A stretch of 64,000 bases of DNA from Tamaricihabitans halophyticus (lineage in GTDB: Bacteria > Actinomycetota > Actinomycetes > Mycobacteriales > Pseudonocardiaceae): assembly GCF_004340875.1 (NCBI RefSeq), contig NZ_SLXQ01000001.1, forward strand, positions 62,001 to 126,000, given 5' to 3'. Positions within the stretch are counted from its first letter, which is position 1. Every line of letters starts with the position of its first letter. Below the pieces are notes generated by a model, which worked only from the letters and a program-made list of their open reading frames with translations, had not been told where the DNA came from and made no database searches. This document shows, piece after piece, positions 24,706 through 33,500 of this stretch. The translations under genes and the position numbers were made by a program.

Positions 24706-25569
24706 GTGGACTCTGCCGCGCTCGATCTACTACTCGCCCATCTGGCGAGCCTTGATGTCATGCAACAAACCACGGCTGGCTACCGAACCACCGAGTTCGG
24801 CGCGAACCTCCGCGCCGATGCGGGCAATGGCTTCACCAACATGCTGCTCCGGTTGGATTCCGCCGCCGGCCGGGCCGAACTGGCCTTCGTCGAACTCGCG
24901 CACAGCATCACCACCGGCCAAGCGGCGTATCCACGCCGCTACGGCAAGGACTTCTGGGCCGACCTTGCCGAACAGCCGCGGCTGCGCGAGTCGTTCGACC
25001 AGCAGATGACCCTACGGTTCCAACACCAGGTCCCGCGGATCGTCGCCGCCTTCGACTGGTCCCGGTTCGCCAACATTGTCGACGTCAGCGGCGGCCAGGG
25101 CACCCTGCTCGCCGCCATCCTGACCGCCCACCCGGAGATGCACGGTCACCTCGTGGATCTCGCGCCCACCGCGGCCGATGCCAGCCGCACCTTCAGCGCG
25201 CATGGTTTGGACGACCGAACCGACGTCACGGCGGGCAGCTTCTTCGATCCGCTTCCGGCAGGGGCCGACGCCTATCTGTTGTTCGACATCCTGCACGACT
25301 GGGATGACGAACACGCGCACCGGATCCTGGCCCGTTGTGTCGCCGCAGCGCACCCGACCGGTCGGATCCTCGTCGTCGAAGCGGTCGGCAGGCAACGCTC
25401 GACCAGCGAGATGGACCTGGCCATGCTGGTGATCTGCGGCGGCCGGGAACGCGAGCTCGACGAGTTTCGCACGCTCGGCCTCGCACACGGACTGATCCTC
25501 GACACGGTGACCACGCTGACCGAGGAACGCCAACTGCTCGAGTTCCGGCTCGAAGCCAGCGGACTTTAA
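24706..25569 (+). pseudogene. SAM-dependent O-methyltransferase lacking its N-terminal domain
   Basis: From GTG 24706 the frame encodes 287 residues that begin inside the family: DSAALDLLLAHLASLDVM matches the end of the N-terminal dimerisation/winged-helix domain. The catalytic part is complete: RYGKDFWADLAEQPRLRESFDQQM, SAM motif VDVSGGQGTLLAAIL, FDILHDWDDEHAHRIL, GRILVVEAV. Normal O-methyltransferases (hydroxyneurosporene/ArsM-like antibiotic methyltransferases) are about 330-350 residues, so 40-60 N-terminal residues are missing. The region that would encode them is now the ArsR gene's 5' end. This is either a truncated remnant or a gene with an unusual TTG start (24664) giving a shorter protein. 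The end overlaps the next, convergent gene by 4 bases. Confidence 0.6.
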
Positions 25570-26024
25570 CGACCGAAGCGGTCCACCCGCTGCCATGGCC
25601 ACTCCGCCGCGAGCCAGCGCGCGACGGCGTCGGCGAGTGGCCCATCCAAACTGGACCTGTCGACCCGCACCCAGGACTGCACCTCGACATCCCATTGCTC
25701 GGAAGCCGACGGATACAGATACACACAACCGATCACGTCGCTCCCGGTTGGATCGAGGACCGTGAAGGTGAACCCGACGCGCCGCGCGAAATCGTCGGCG
25801 TGCCGATGCAGATCGGCGAGATTCGCCTCGAGTGTCATGCCATCCAGCGGCGGCCAGTTGCCATCGGGATACCCGGGAGTGGCGCGAATGTGCTCGATGC
25901 TCGACATCCAGGCGGCATGATCGGCCGAATTGTGTTGTGGTCCAAGCGGTTCGAGTCGGAACTGGTCGGTGACGAGCGAGGTCGGCGGATCGAAGTCAAC
26001 GGGTACGAACTCAGCCGCGGTCAT
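25566..26024 (-). CDS. GNAT-like N-acetyltransferase
   Basis: A 152-residue protein (DFDPPTSLVTDQFRLEPLGPQHNSADHAAWMSSIEHIRATPGYPDG, FTFTVLDPTGSDVIGCVYLYPS, VQSWVRV). The pattern resembles a small group of actinobacterial acetyltransferases in which the classic acetyl-CoA loop is reduced, so activity is uncertain. It is convergent with the methyltransferase gene and divergent from the ABM-domain gene. Confidence 0.72.
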   Translation of the reverse strand: MTAAEFVPVDFDPPTSLVTDQFRLEPLGPQHNSADHAAWMSSIEHIRATPGYPDGNWPPLDGMTLEANLADLHRHADDFARRVGFTFTVLDPTGSDVIGCVYLYPSASEQWDVEVQSWVRVDRSSLDGPLADAVARWLAAEWPWQRVDRFGR

Positions 26025-26101
26025 GACGGAACCGTACTGGCTGACCCTTCCCCACGCACTCGGTTTTCGCGCCTTGCGGCGAGCTCGGCCACAGCGTCAT
26101 T

Positions 26102-26117
26102 GACCTCAAGAAAGGTC
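26102..26117. promoter_or_regulatory. Inverted repeat at the promoter of the ABM-domain gene
   Basis: GACCT (26102-26106) and AGGTC (26113-26117) flank CAAGAA. TTGACC at the left edge could serve as a -35 box, with a GGATAT-like -10 about 17 bases downstream. The site lies 50-70 bases before the start at 26169. Confidence 0.4.
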
Positions 26118-26168
26118 GAGGTTGGATATTGGTGTCCGACACCGAGGCCACTTGACAAGGGAGCCAAC

Positions 26169-26531
26169 ATGAGCACGGACACCGGTTTCTACTCGATCAT
26201 CGAGCACGCTACCGACGGCCAGGAAACCCAGCAGGCGCTGGTAGCCGCCTTCGCCAAGATCCAGGAACAATGGGTCCGCGACTACCCGGGCTATGTATCG
26301 GCACGGTTCCACGTGAGCACCGACGGAACACGCGTCTACAACATCGTGCACTGGGCAAGCGAGGCGGACTACCGCAACTTCGTGGCGACGTCCGATACCG
26401 AGGGCAGGATGGCGGCTATCCAGGCGGCGATGGACGGTCTTGCCGGTAAGGCGCAAGCCCGGGTCAGCGCGACCCCGACCTACACCGTCGCCCGCGAGAT
26501 CGGCCCTGGACCACGGGCCGCTGATTCCTGA
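26169..26531 (+). CDS. Antibiotic-biosynthesis-monooxygenase (ABM) domain protein
   Basis: A 120-residue protein from ATG 26169, preceded by AAGGGAG. It is a ferredoxin-like alpha/beta barrel: GFYSIIEHATDGQETQQALVAAFAKIQEQWVRDYPGYVSARFHVSTDGTRVYNIVHWAS followed by DYRNFV. ABM proteins act as cofactor-free monooxygenases, haem-degrading enzymes or simple hydroxyquinol cyclases. The exact role is unknown. It is followed 67 bases later by an alpha/beta hydrolase. Confidence 0.85.
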   Translation: MSTDTGFYSIIEHATDGQETQQALVAAFAKIQEQWVRDYPGYVSARFHVSTDGTRVYNIVHWASEADYRNFVATSDTEGRMAAIQAAMDGLAGKAQARVSATPTYTVAREIGPGPRAADS

Positions 26532-26598
26532 CCCGCGCTACTGGCCGTCGGTAACATTCTTCCAAGCCACGGCGCGGGCGAGCGAGGAACATAGGGCC

Positions 26599-27432
26599 AT
26601 GCATGCTTCCTACGAGGAATCGGCCGCTACGGAGCTAACCCTGCGCCTGGCTGACGGCGAGATCCAGGTCTATCTGGACGGTCCCAGGTACGCGCCGGCG
26701 CTGCTGCTCATCCACGGCACGGCGGCGTCGGCCCGCACCTGGACACCGATGGTTCCGCTGCTGGCCGAATCACATCGGGTCATCCGGATCGACCTGCTTG
26801 GCTGCGGCCGGTCAGCAGAACCAGCTGACGCAAGCTATACCGTTCCGGATCAGGCCAACCGGGCGAGCGCGGCGCTTTCTCAGCTGGGGGTCGAGCGAGC
26901 CGTCGTGGTCGGCCATTCCAGCGGTGGAGTGGTGGCAGCGGCCGTCGCCGAGCATCGACCTGATCTGGTGAGCGCCCTGGCGCTGGTCAACACCGGCCCC
27001 AGGATGGCGGCCTATCTCGGCGAGAACGCGGCCATCGATCCGGCGCAATGGCCGAATCTCTCCGACGAACAACTTCGCCACATCGCCAGTTCCGCGTTCG
27101 CACCTGGGTATCGGATTCCGCAGCCGTTCCTCGATCAGGTTCGTGCGATGAACCTCCGGGTGTTCGCCGCTACCTCGCAGGCGGTCCGCGACTACCTGGA
27201 CGAACAGGCACTGCCCGAACGGCTGCGGAACCTCGGCAAGCCACTGCTGGCCATCTTCGGCGCGGAAGATCGCCGCTGGAACGTCGCCTCCGCAGCCGAA
27301 TATCGCGAGGTTGCCGGCGGCACCGTCGAACTGCTCCCTGACCTCGGACACTCGCCGAACCTCGAAGATCCGGCCAGAACCGCCCAAGTCCTCCTGGAAT
27401 TCACCCGCAACCAGGCGACCACTAGACGATAA
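26599..27432 (+). CDS. Alpha/beta hydrolase
   Basis: A 277-residue hydrolase from ATG 26599. Oxyanion region LLLIHGTAASARTW, nucleophile elbow GHSSGG, the acid in FGAEDRRW and the catalytic histidine in LGHSPN complete the triad. The overall pattern fits lactonase/epoxide-hydrolase-like enzymes. It ends 7 bases before the GTG of the oxidoreductase, suggesting cotranscription with the ABM protein and the oxidoreductase. Confidence 0.88.
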   Translation: MHASYEESAATELTLRLADGEIQVYLDGPRYAPALLLIHGTAASARTWTPMVPLLAESHRVIRIDLLGCGRSAEPADASYTVPDQANRASAALSQLGVERAVVVGHSSGGVVAAAVAEHRPDLVSALALVNTGPRMAAYLGENAAIDPAQWPNLSDEQLRHIASSAFAPGYRIPQPFLDQVRAMNLRVFAATSQAVRDYLDEQALPERLRNLGKPLLAIFGAEDRRWNVASAAEYREVAGGTVELLPDLGHSPNLEDPARTAQVLLEFTRNQATTRR

Positions 27433-27439
27433 TCGCGCT

Positions 27440-28411
27440 GTGCGTGCCCTCATCTGCGGCGGTAACCCCGCCACGTGGCGCCTCACCGAGGTGCCCGAGC
27501 CGGCCTTTGGCCCCGCCGATGTACTAGTCGACGTCGTTGCCGCCGGGTTGAACCGCGCGGATCTACTCATGCGAACCGGTGGTTACCTGCCCACCAGCGA
27601 CGATTGGGACGTTCCCGTTAATCGCGTCGGCTTCGAGATGGCCGGTCGCGTTCGCGCGGCAGGGCCCGAGGTCGTGGCACTTCGGCCTGGCGACCGGGTG
27701 ATGGCCCAGACCGGCGGGGCATGTGCCGACGTGGTCGCGGTCGATCACCGGCTCACGCTCCCCGTTCCCGAGCACCTGAGCTGGCCGCAAGCGGCCGGCC
27801 TGCCCAGCGCGTTGCTCACCGAGTTCGACGCGCTGCGCAACGTCGCCACACTGGCACCGAACGAGAACGTATTGATCACTGGCGCTTCGAGTGGAGTCGG
27901 GCTTGTCGGAATCCAGCTCGCGCGCGTCTTCGGCGCGTCGTCGATCGTCGGGACGACGCGGTCCACGGCGAAAGCCAGCCTACTGCGGTCATTGGGCGCG
28001 ACCGCAGTCCTCGACACGCGGACCCGCACATGCGCACCCGCCGAGGCGATGGACGTAGTGCTCGATCACGTCGGCGGGCCGGGGCTTGCCGAACTGCTCA
28101 GGTATACCGCCTACCGGGCCCGAATCGTCCAGATTGGCCGGCTGGCCGGCGAGCAGGCCACTATCGATCTCGAACTGCTCGCGGCGAAGCGCCTCCAGTT
28201 GCTGGGTACCACGTTTCGTGGCCGGCAAGCTCAAGAACTACACGAACTCGTCGCCCGTATCCGCCAGGACCTCCCGATGCTGACGGCCGAACACGGCGTG
28301 CGTGCCGTCGTGGAATCCACATTCGACATCACCGAAGCAGAGCAGGCCGCTGCCCGACTTGCCGCCCCGGATCTCGCCGGCAAAGTCGTCCTGCGGCTCA
28401 CGGGTCAATGA
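27440..28411 (+). CDS. Zinc-free medium-chain dehydrogenase (quinone oxidoreductase-like)
   Basis: A 323-residue MDR protein from GTG 27440 (VRALICGGNPATWRLTEVPEPAFGPADVLVDVVAAGLNRADLLMRTGGY). The cofactor-binding motif is GASSGVGLVGIQLARVFGA, with DVVLDHVGG downstream. The catalytic zinc residues of classic alcohol dehydrogenases are missing, as in quinone oxidoreductases (PIG3 type, which share NRADLLMR.G.Y). It probably reduces quinones or enones with NADPH. Confidence 0.88.
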   Translation: MRALICGGNPATWRLTEVPEPAFGPADVLVDVVAAGLNRADLLMRTGGYLPTSDDWDVPVNRVGFEMAGRVRAAGPEVVALRPGDRVMAQTGGACADVVAVDHRLTLPVPEHLSWPQAAGLPSALLTEFDALRNVATLAPNENVLITGASSGVGLVGIQLARVFGASSIVGTTRSTAKASLLRSLGATAVLDTRTRTCAPAEAMDVVLDHVGGPGLAELLRYTAYRARIVQIGRLAGEQATIDLELLAAKRLQLLGTTFRGRQAQELHELVARIRQDLPMLTAEHGVRAVVESTFDITEAEQAAARLAAPDLAGKVVLRLTGQ

Positions 28412-28420
28412 GCCAGCGCG

Positions 28421-28822
28421 TCACAGTCCCTGCTCGGCCTTGATCTTGCGCCAACCACCCGCCCGGTTGTTCGCGATGATCTCTTTGAGATACCGGGACA
28501 GCGCGGGCACGTTGATCGGATCGCCCTCGTAGTAAGAGATCATCCGGCCGGTCTTGTTCTGCTGCCCGCCCGTGATGATGCCCGCTGGGTCAGCGACGAT
28601 GCCGCCGTCGTAGAGGAACACGTTCACGTGGTCCTTGGCGGCGAGTAGCGCACAGATGTTGCCGTTCAGCACGAAGTACGGCTGGACCGTCCGTTTGATC
28701 GTTTCGGCGACCTCGGAGTCGGCCGCGTGCACGATATCGCGCACCTGATCGCAGATCACTTGTTGCCAGCCTGGCAACCTGTCGATGTAGTCGTCGACGC
28801 GTGGATCCTTCTCGTAGCTCAC
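28421..28822 (-). CDS. DUF1801 domain protein
   Basis: A 133-residue protein from GTG 28820-28822, preceded by GGCGGAGA. VDDYIDRLPGWQQVICDQVRDIVHAADSEVAETIKRTVQPYFVLNGNICALLAAKDHVNVFLYDGG fits the DUF1801 (YdhG/YdeI-like) family. The function is unknown; members have been linked to metal or polyamine handling. It ends 9 bases from the convergent oxidoreductase gene. Confidence 0.82.
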   Translation of the reverse strand: MSYEKDPRVDDYIDRLPGWQQVICDQVRDIVHAADSEVAETIKRTVQPYFVLNGNICALLAAKDHVNVFLYDGGIVADPAGIITGGQQNKTGRMISYYEGDPINVPALSRYLKEIIANNRAGGWRKIKAEQGL

Positions 28823-28897
28823 CCAGCAAGTCTCCGCCTTGCCAGGCCGTTTGGCTATGGCCAGCCCGCAAGATCTCCAGAACACGGTCTGGTTGGC

Positions 28898-29779
28898 TCA
28901 ACGAGCCAGCGCGAGTAGTTCCTCGATGGCGGCCTCCGGGCCGCCGTACGTCAGGTGGGCGATAACCAGCATCGGTGCGATCACCCGACTCCAGGCATAC
29001 AGCCGGTCGCCGTCGAGTCCACATGCGGTTGCCACCAGCTGGCAGCGCGTCGCGACACCTTCCTCGCCAGCGCCGGCCACGACGTAGTCGACCGCGTCAA
29101 AACACGGATCGCCAAGACACGCCTTGGGATCGATCGCGATCAGTCCCCTGCCTGGACCGCCATCCAATGCGTTACCCAGGTGCAGATCGCCGTGCAACAG
29201 TACGGGTTCGGTCTGAGTGTCCAGCAGCGTCCTACAACGCCGGATCGCGCGCTGCCAGCTGTCCCGACCGATCCGCGCGGCGATGGCCGGTTCGGCCAGC
29301 CTTCGGCCGATCCGGTCGAAGGATTCGGTACACCGACCGCGCAGATCCCATGGCCAGTTCTCTGGCGCGGGCACGGCGTGCAGCGCGGCAAGCAGCTCCG
29401 CCCACAACCCCGGCAACGCTGCCATGGGCAGATCCTCGGCCGCGGTACCGGGCAGGATCTCGTCCAGCACCACCGCTCCCACGGCCGGATCGGCGGCACG
29501 TACGGCCGGCACGCGGCCGGACGGCGCGAATACCCGCAACATCTCAACCTGCCTGGCCAGCAGCGCTCGATCGGGGCTGAACTTGAGCACCGCCGGTGTC
29601 CCGTCCGGCCAGTGGCAGCGCTGTACGACGGCCGAAGCGCCACTGTCGAATAGCTCACCGAGCGCCAGGTCCCACCGGTCGGCCAGCCGCGCGGCGACCG
29701 AGGGGACCTCCGCGAGCCAATCCTCGACGCCAGGCCCGAACCGGCTCGACAACCGCGCGCCAACCTCGGCCATGCCCAC
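28898..29779 (-). CDS. Aminoglycoside phosphotransferase, APH(6)/StrB-like
   Basis: A 293-residue kinase-fold protein. The nucleotide loop VVQRCHWPDGTPAVLKFSP, hinge VLDEILPG, catalytic HGDLHLGNAL and metal-binding IDPKACLGDPCFDAVDYV correspond to the streptomycin 6-phosphotransferase/hydroxyurea phosphotransferase family. The family often confers or resembles streptomycin resistance, but environmental members have diverse substrates. The start is GTG 29777-29779 or the ATG two codons later. It lies downstream of the UvrA-like gene with a 47-base gap. Confidence 0.82.
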   Translation of the reverse strand: MGMAEVGARLSSRFGPGVEDWLAEVPSVAARLADRWDLALGELFDSGASAVVQRCHWPDGTPAVLKFSPDRALLARQVEMLRVFAPSGRVPAVRAADPAVGAVVLDEILPGTAAEDLPMAALPGLWAELLAALHAVPAPENWPWDLRGRCTESFDRIGRRLAEPAIAARIGRDSWQRAIRRCRTLLDTQTEPVLLHGDLHLGNALDGGPGRGLIAIDPKACLGDPCFDAVDYVVAGAGEEGVATRCQLVATACGLDGDRLYAWSRVIAPMLVIAHLTYGGPEAAIEELLALAR

Positions 29780-29826
29780 GCCGGTAGCCTGCCGGACGGG
29801 CAGCCGCCGCGCAGCCGAATTTCCGC

Positions 29827-32283
29827 TCAGCCAGCGACGTAAGCGGCCAGATGCTGACCGGTCAGCGTGCCGCGGTCGGCCACCAACGTCGCGGGCGTTC
29901 CCTCGAAGATGACCTGCCCACCCTCATGACCCGCGCCCGGCCCGATGTCGATGATCCAGTCGGCATGTGCCATCACCGCCTGGTGGTGTTCGATGACGAT
30001 CACCGATTTACCCGCGTCCACCAACCGATCGAGCAGCCCGAGCAACTGCTCGACATCCGCGAGGTGCAGCCCCGTTGTTGGCTCGTCCAGGATGTAAACG
30101 CCGCCCTTGTCGCCCATATGCGTGGCCAACTTGAGCCGCTGCCGCTCTCCGCCGGACAACGTGGTGAGCGGCTGGCCGAGCCGGAGATAACCGAGCCCAA
30201 CCTGGTCCATCCGCTCCAGGATCTTGTGCGCCGCGGGTATCCGTGCCTCGCCTTCGCCGAAGAACTCCGCCGCTTCGGCCACGGACATCGCAAGTACCTC
30301 GCTGATGTTCTTGCCACCAAACGTGTATTCCAGCACCGAAGGCTGGAACCGTTTACCGTCGCACTCCTCGCAAGTAACCGAGGCGCCGGCCATCATCGCC
30401 AGATCGGTGTAGAGCACGCCGACACCGTTACAGCCAGGACACGCCCCATCCGAGTTCGCGCTGAACAGTCCTGGTTTCACCCCGCCGGCCTTCGCGAACG
30501 CCTTGCGGATCGGGTCGAGCAGTCCGGTGTAGGTTGCCGGGTTGCTGCGTCGCGAACCGCGAATCGGTGTCTGGTCCACCGCGATGACCTCATCGAGCCC
30601 GGCAACCGAACCGTGCATCAGTGAGCTCTTGCCCGAACCGGCAACGCCGGTTACCACGCACAGCACGCCAAGCGGAACGTCGACGTCGACATCCCGCAGG
30701 TTGTGCGTACTGGCACCGCGAATCTCCAGCGCGCCAGTACGCTCGCGCACCTCGTCCTTCACCGCCGTCCGGTCGTCGAGGTGGCGTCCGGTCATGGTTT
30801 CGCTGGCGCGCAATCCCTCGACGGTGCCCTCGAAGCACACAGTGCCGCCGTCGGTACCCGCACCGGGGCCGAGGTCGACGATATGGTCGGCGATCTCGAT
30901 CACGTCCGGTTCGTGCTCGACCACCAGCACCGTGTTTCCCTTGTCCCGCAACCGCAACAGCAGATCGTTCATCCGCTGAACGTCATGCGGATGCAGACCG
31001 GTGGTCGGTTCATCGAAAACATAGGTGGTGTCGGTCAGCGAGGAGCCCAGATGCCGGATCATCTTGGTGCGCTGTGCCTCGCCACCGGAAAGCGTGCTCG
31101 ACGGCCGGTCGAGCGAGAGGTAACCGAGTCCGATCTCGACGAAGAAGTCGAGTGTCTGGGCCAGCTTCTCGAGCAGTGGGGCGACCGTTCCGGTGGACTC
31201 CGGGCGTGCCCGCACCCATTCGGCGAGATCGCTGAGCTGCATCGCGTTCGCTTCGGCGATATTGATCCCGTCGATCTTGGACGATCTTGCCGTCTCACTG
31301 AGCCGGGTACCCGCACAGTCCGGGCAGGTGTCAAAGGTGATCGCGCGGTCCACAAAGGCGCGAATATGCGGTTGCAGCGCGTCGCGATCCTTGGAGAGCA
31401 TCGACTTCTGGATGCGCGGGATCAGCCCCTCGTACCAGACGTTGACGCCTTGCACCTTGATCCTGGTCTGCTCCTTGTACAGCAGATCGTTCAGTTCGCG
31501 CTTGGTGTACTTGCGGATCGGCTTGTCCGGGTCGTGGAAACCGGACTGCCGGAAGATGGTGCCGTACCAGCTGTCCCCCGTGTAGTTGGGAATCAGCAGT
31601 GCACCGTCGTTGAGCGATTTGCTCTCGTCGTAAAGCGCGGACAGGTCGAAATCGGACACTCGTCCCATGCCTTCGCAGCGCGGGCACATACCACCGACGA
31701 GGCTGAACTCGCGACGTTCCCTGATGTTGCGGCCACCGCGTTCGAAGGTGACCGCGCCAGCGCCGCTGATCGAGGCCACATTGAACGAGAAAGCCTGCGG
31801 TGAACCAACATGTGGTTTGCCCAGCCGGCTGAACAGCACACGCAGCAGCACCCCCGTGTCGGTGATGGTGCCGACCGTGGACCGTGGGTCTCCGCCGATT
31901 CGCTCCTGGTCCACGATGATCGCGGTAGTCAGCCCGTCAAGCACGTCTACCTCGGGCCGGGGCAGCGTCGGCAGGAAACCCTGCACGAAGGCGCTGTAGG
32001 TTTCATTGATCATCCGCTGCGACTCGGCCGCGATGGTGGAGAACACCAGCGAGCTCTTTCCCGAACCGGATATCCCAGTGAAGACGGTCAGCCGCCGCTT
32101 GGGCAACTCGACGCTGACGTCCTTGAGGTTGTTCTCCCGCGCGCCGTGCACTCGAATCAGATCGTGGCTGTCGGCTGCATGCTGCTCTGCCGGCTGTGCC
32201 TTCTTGGATTCCGGCGCTTTCTTGGGCTCCGGTGCCTTCCTGGCGGTCTTGCTGGCGGCCTTACCCATCCCGTCTCCGTCCAT
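29827..32283 (-). CDS. UvrA-like dual ABC ATPase (antibiotic-resistance type), copy 1
   Basis: An 818-residue UvrA paralogue. A Lys/Ala/Pro-rich N-terminal tail (about 1-35) precedes HGARENNLKDVSVELPKRRLTVFTGISGSGKSSLVF (first Walker A). The zinc-binding pairs CPRCEGMG, CPDCAG, CPGCNG and CEECDG follow, with the signature LSGGEAQR and LSGGERQRL and two DEPTTGLH Walker B regions. It is about 130 residues shorter than true UvrA (about 950) and resembles DrrC/TioU-like proteins that protect producers of DNA-binding drugs, probably by removing drug from DNA. It is the last gene of an operon with AraC and two VOC proteins. The start could also be the ATG at codon 6. Confidence 0.9.
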   Translation of the reverse strand: MDGDGMGKAASKTARKAPEPKKAPESKKAQPAEQHAADSHDLIRVHGARENNLKDVSVELPKRRLTVFTGISGSGKSSLVFSTIAAESQRMINETYSAFVQGFLPTLPRPEVDVLDGLTTAIIVDQERIGGDPRSTVGTITDTGVLLRVLFSRLGKPHVGSPQAFSFNVASISGAGAVTFERGGRNIRERREFSLVGGMCPRCEGMGRVSDFDLSALYDESKSLNDGALLIPNYTGDSWYGTIFRQSGFHDPDKPIRKYTKRELNDLLYKEQTRIKVQGVNVWYEGLIPRIQKSMLSKDRDALQPHIRAFVDRAITFDTCPDCAGTRLSETARSSKIDGINIAEANAMQLSDLAEWVRARPESTGTVAPLLEKLAQTLDFFVEIGLGYLSLDRPSSTLSGGEAQRTKMIRHLGSSLTDTTYVFDEPTTGLHPHDVQRMNDLLLRLRDKGNTVLVVEHEPDVIEIADHIVDLGPGAGTDGGTVCFEGTVEGLRASETMTGRHLDDRTAVKDEVRERTGALEIRGASTHNLRDVDVDVPLGVLCVVTGVAGSGKSSLMHGSVAGLDEVIAVDQTPIRGSRRSNPATYTGLLDPIRKAFAKAGGVKPGLFSANSDGACPGCNGVGVLYTDLAMMAGASVTCEECDGKRFQPSVLEYTFGGKNISEVLAMSVAEAAEFFGEGEARIPAAHKILERMDQVGLGYLRLGQPLTTLSGGERQRLKLATHMGDKGGVYILDEPTTGLHLADVEQLLGLLDRLVDAGKSVIVIEHHQAVMAHADWIIDIGPGAGHEGGQVIFEGTPATLVADRGTLTGQHLAAYVAG

Positions 32284-32291
32284 TCACCGGT

Positions 32292-33044
32292 TCACTCGTA
32301 GGCGATCTGCCAGACGAACCCGTCCGGGTCCGCGAAAGACCCAGCGTAGCCGCCCTGCTCGGTCTCGACGGCAGGATTCACGACACGGCCACCCGCGCTC
32401 GCCGCGGCTGCCAGGATGGCCTCCACACTCTCCGGCGATTCGGCTCGCGCACCGAGAACCACCGAGGAGAACCCGGAGCCATCGGCGGCCACGCCCACGT
32501 CCTTGGCCAGCACCGGGCGGGTCATCAGCGCCAACCTGGCGGTTCCCGGAGTCGGCCGGAAGTCGATGTACTTGTTGCCGTAGTCCCTGTCCGCCGTCAT
32601 GCCCAGAGCGGTGTAGAACTCCTTGGTCGCTTTTGGCTCAGCGACCCCGAGTAGCGCTGCCGTCTCGGTCGGCGCAGGCGGCTCGGCGGCCGGACCGGTG
32701 TCCTTTTTGGTGGGAGCGGACAGCTTCCAGATCGCGCCGTCCGGTGCCTGGTACACCGCCGAGAACGCACCGAAAAGGGACTTCTTCGCCGGCTTGAGTA
32801 CCGTCGCGCCGGCGCGGACCGCGGCGTCGAGCACGAATCTCACTTCGCTTGGCTGACTGACAACATAGGACATGACATAACCGCGAAAGCCCGATGTCGC
32901 GGGCTTCGTGGCGGCGTCGGCGGCAAGTTCCTCGGCTCCGTGCACGGCGACCACGTCGGCGGGCACGAACGTGTCGGCATAGAACCGTTGCGCGTCCGCC
33001 ACCTCGGGTACGCCAAGCCTGATGGTGTCGAGTGAGAGCATCAT
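32292..33044 (-). CDS. Two-domain VOC (glyoxalase/bleomycin-resistance fold) protein
   Basis: A 250-residue protein with two VOC modules: DTIRLGVPEVADAQRFYADTFV with VRFVLDAAVRAGATVLKPAKKSLFGAFSAVYQAPDGAIWKLS, then ETAALLGVAEPKATKEFYTALGM with QGGYAGSFADPDGFVWQIAYE. VOC proteins bind metals and act as glyoxalases, dioxygenases or drug-binding proteins. It lies 8 bases before the UvrA-like gene and so is likely cotranscribed with it. Confidence 0.87.
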   Translation of the reverse strand: MMLSLDTIRLGVPEVADAQRFYADTFVPADVVAVHGAEELAADAATKPATSGFRGYVMSYVVSQPSEVRFVLDAAVRAGATVLKPAKKSLFGAFSAVYQAPDGAIWKLSAPTKKDTGPAAEPPAPTETAALLGVAEPKATKEFYTALGMTADRDYGNKYIDFRPTPGTARLALMTRPVLAKDVGVAADGSGFSSVVLGARAESPESVEAILAAAASAGGRVVNPAVETEQGGYAGSFADPDGFVWQIAYE

Positions 33045-33073
33045 GGTCCTCGCTCATGCGATCGTCGGCCCGC

Positions 33074-33499
33074 TCAGCCCAGCTCCTGGATCCGGATCAT
33101 GTTGCCCGCGGGATCGCGTACCGCGCAGTCCCGAACACCCCATGGCTGGTCGGTGGGTTCCTGGATGATCTCGGCGTCGGTTGCGGCCTGCAGACGCGCG
33201 AAGACACCGTCCAGGTCGCCGGTGGCCAGGTTGACCCCGGAGTAGGTGCCCTTGGCCATCATCTCGGTGATGGTCCGCTGCTCCTCGTCGGTGATCCCGC
33301 TACCAGGCACGGCTGGTGGCTCGAGCACGATCGACGTCTCCGGCTGCCCCACCGGTCCAACCGTGATCCAGCGCATCTCGCCCTGCCCGACGTCGCCGCG
33401 CACCTCGAAACCGAGGGTGTCGCGATAGAAGGCCAGTGAGGCGTCCGGGTCGGCATGTGGCAGGAAGCTCGCGTAGATTTTGATGTCCATATCGGCCAC
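33074..33499 (-). CDS. Single-domain VOC (glyoxalase-like) protein
   Basis: A 141-residue protein, start GTG at 33497-33499 or, better, the ATG at 33488-33490. IKIYASFLPHADPDASLAFYRDTLGFEVRGDVGQGEMRWITVG and VRDCAVRDPAGNMIRIQELG mark a VOC fold of the type often annotated as glyoxalase or lactoylglutathione-lyase-like. Here it lies between the AraC regulator (1-base gap) and the two-domain VOC protein. Confidence 0.87.
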   Translation of the reverse strand: MADMDIKIYASFLPHADPDASLAFYRDTLGFEVRGDVGQGEMRWITVGPVGQPETSIVLEPPAVPGSGITDEEQRTITEMMAKGTYSGVNLATGDLDGVFARLQAATDAEIIQEPTDQPWGVRDCAVRDPAGNMIRIQELG

Positions 33500-33500
33500 G

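Noticed and set aside
29827-32283. Housekeeping excinuclease UvrA
   Set aside because: It is about 130 residues too short and sits in a regulator/VOC operon, so it is treated as a resistance-type paralogue; the same holds for 38248-40542.
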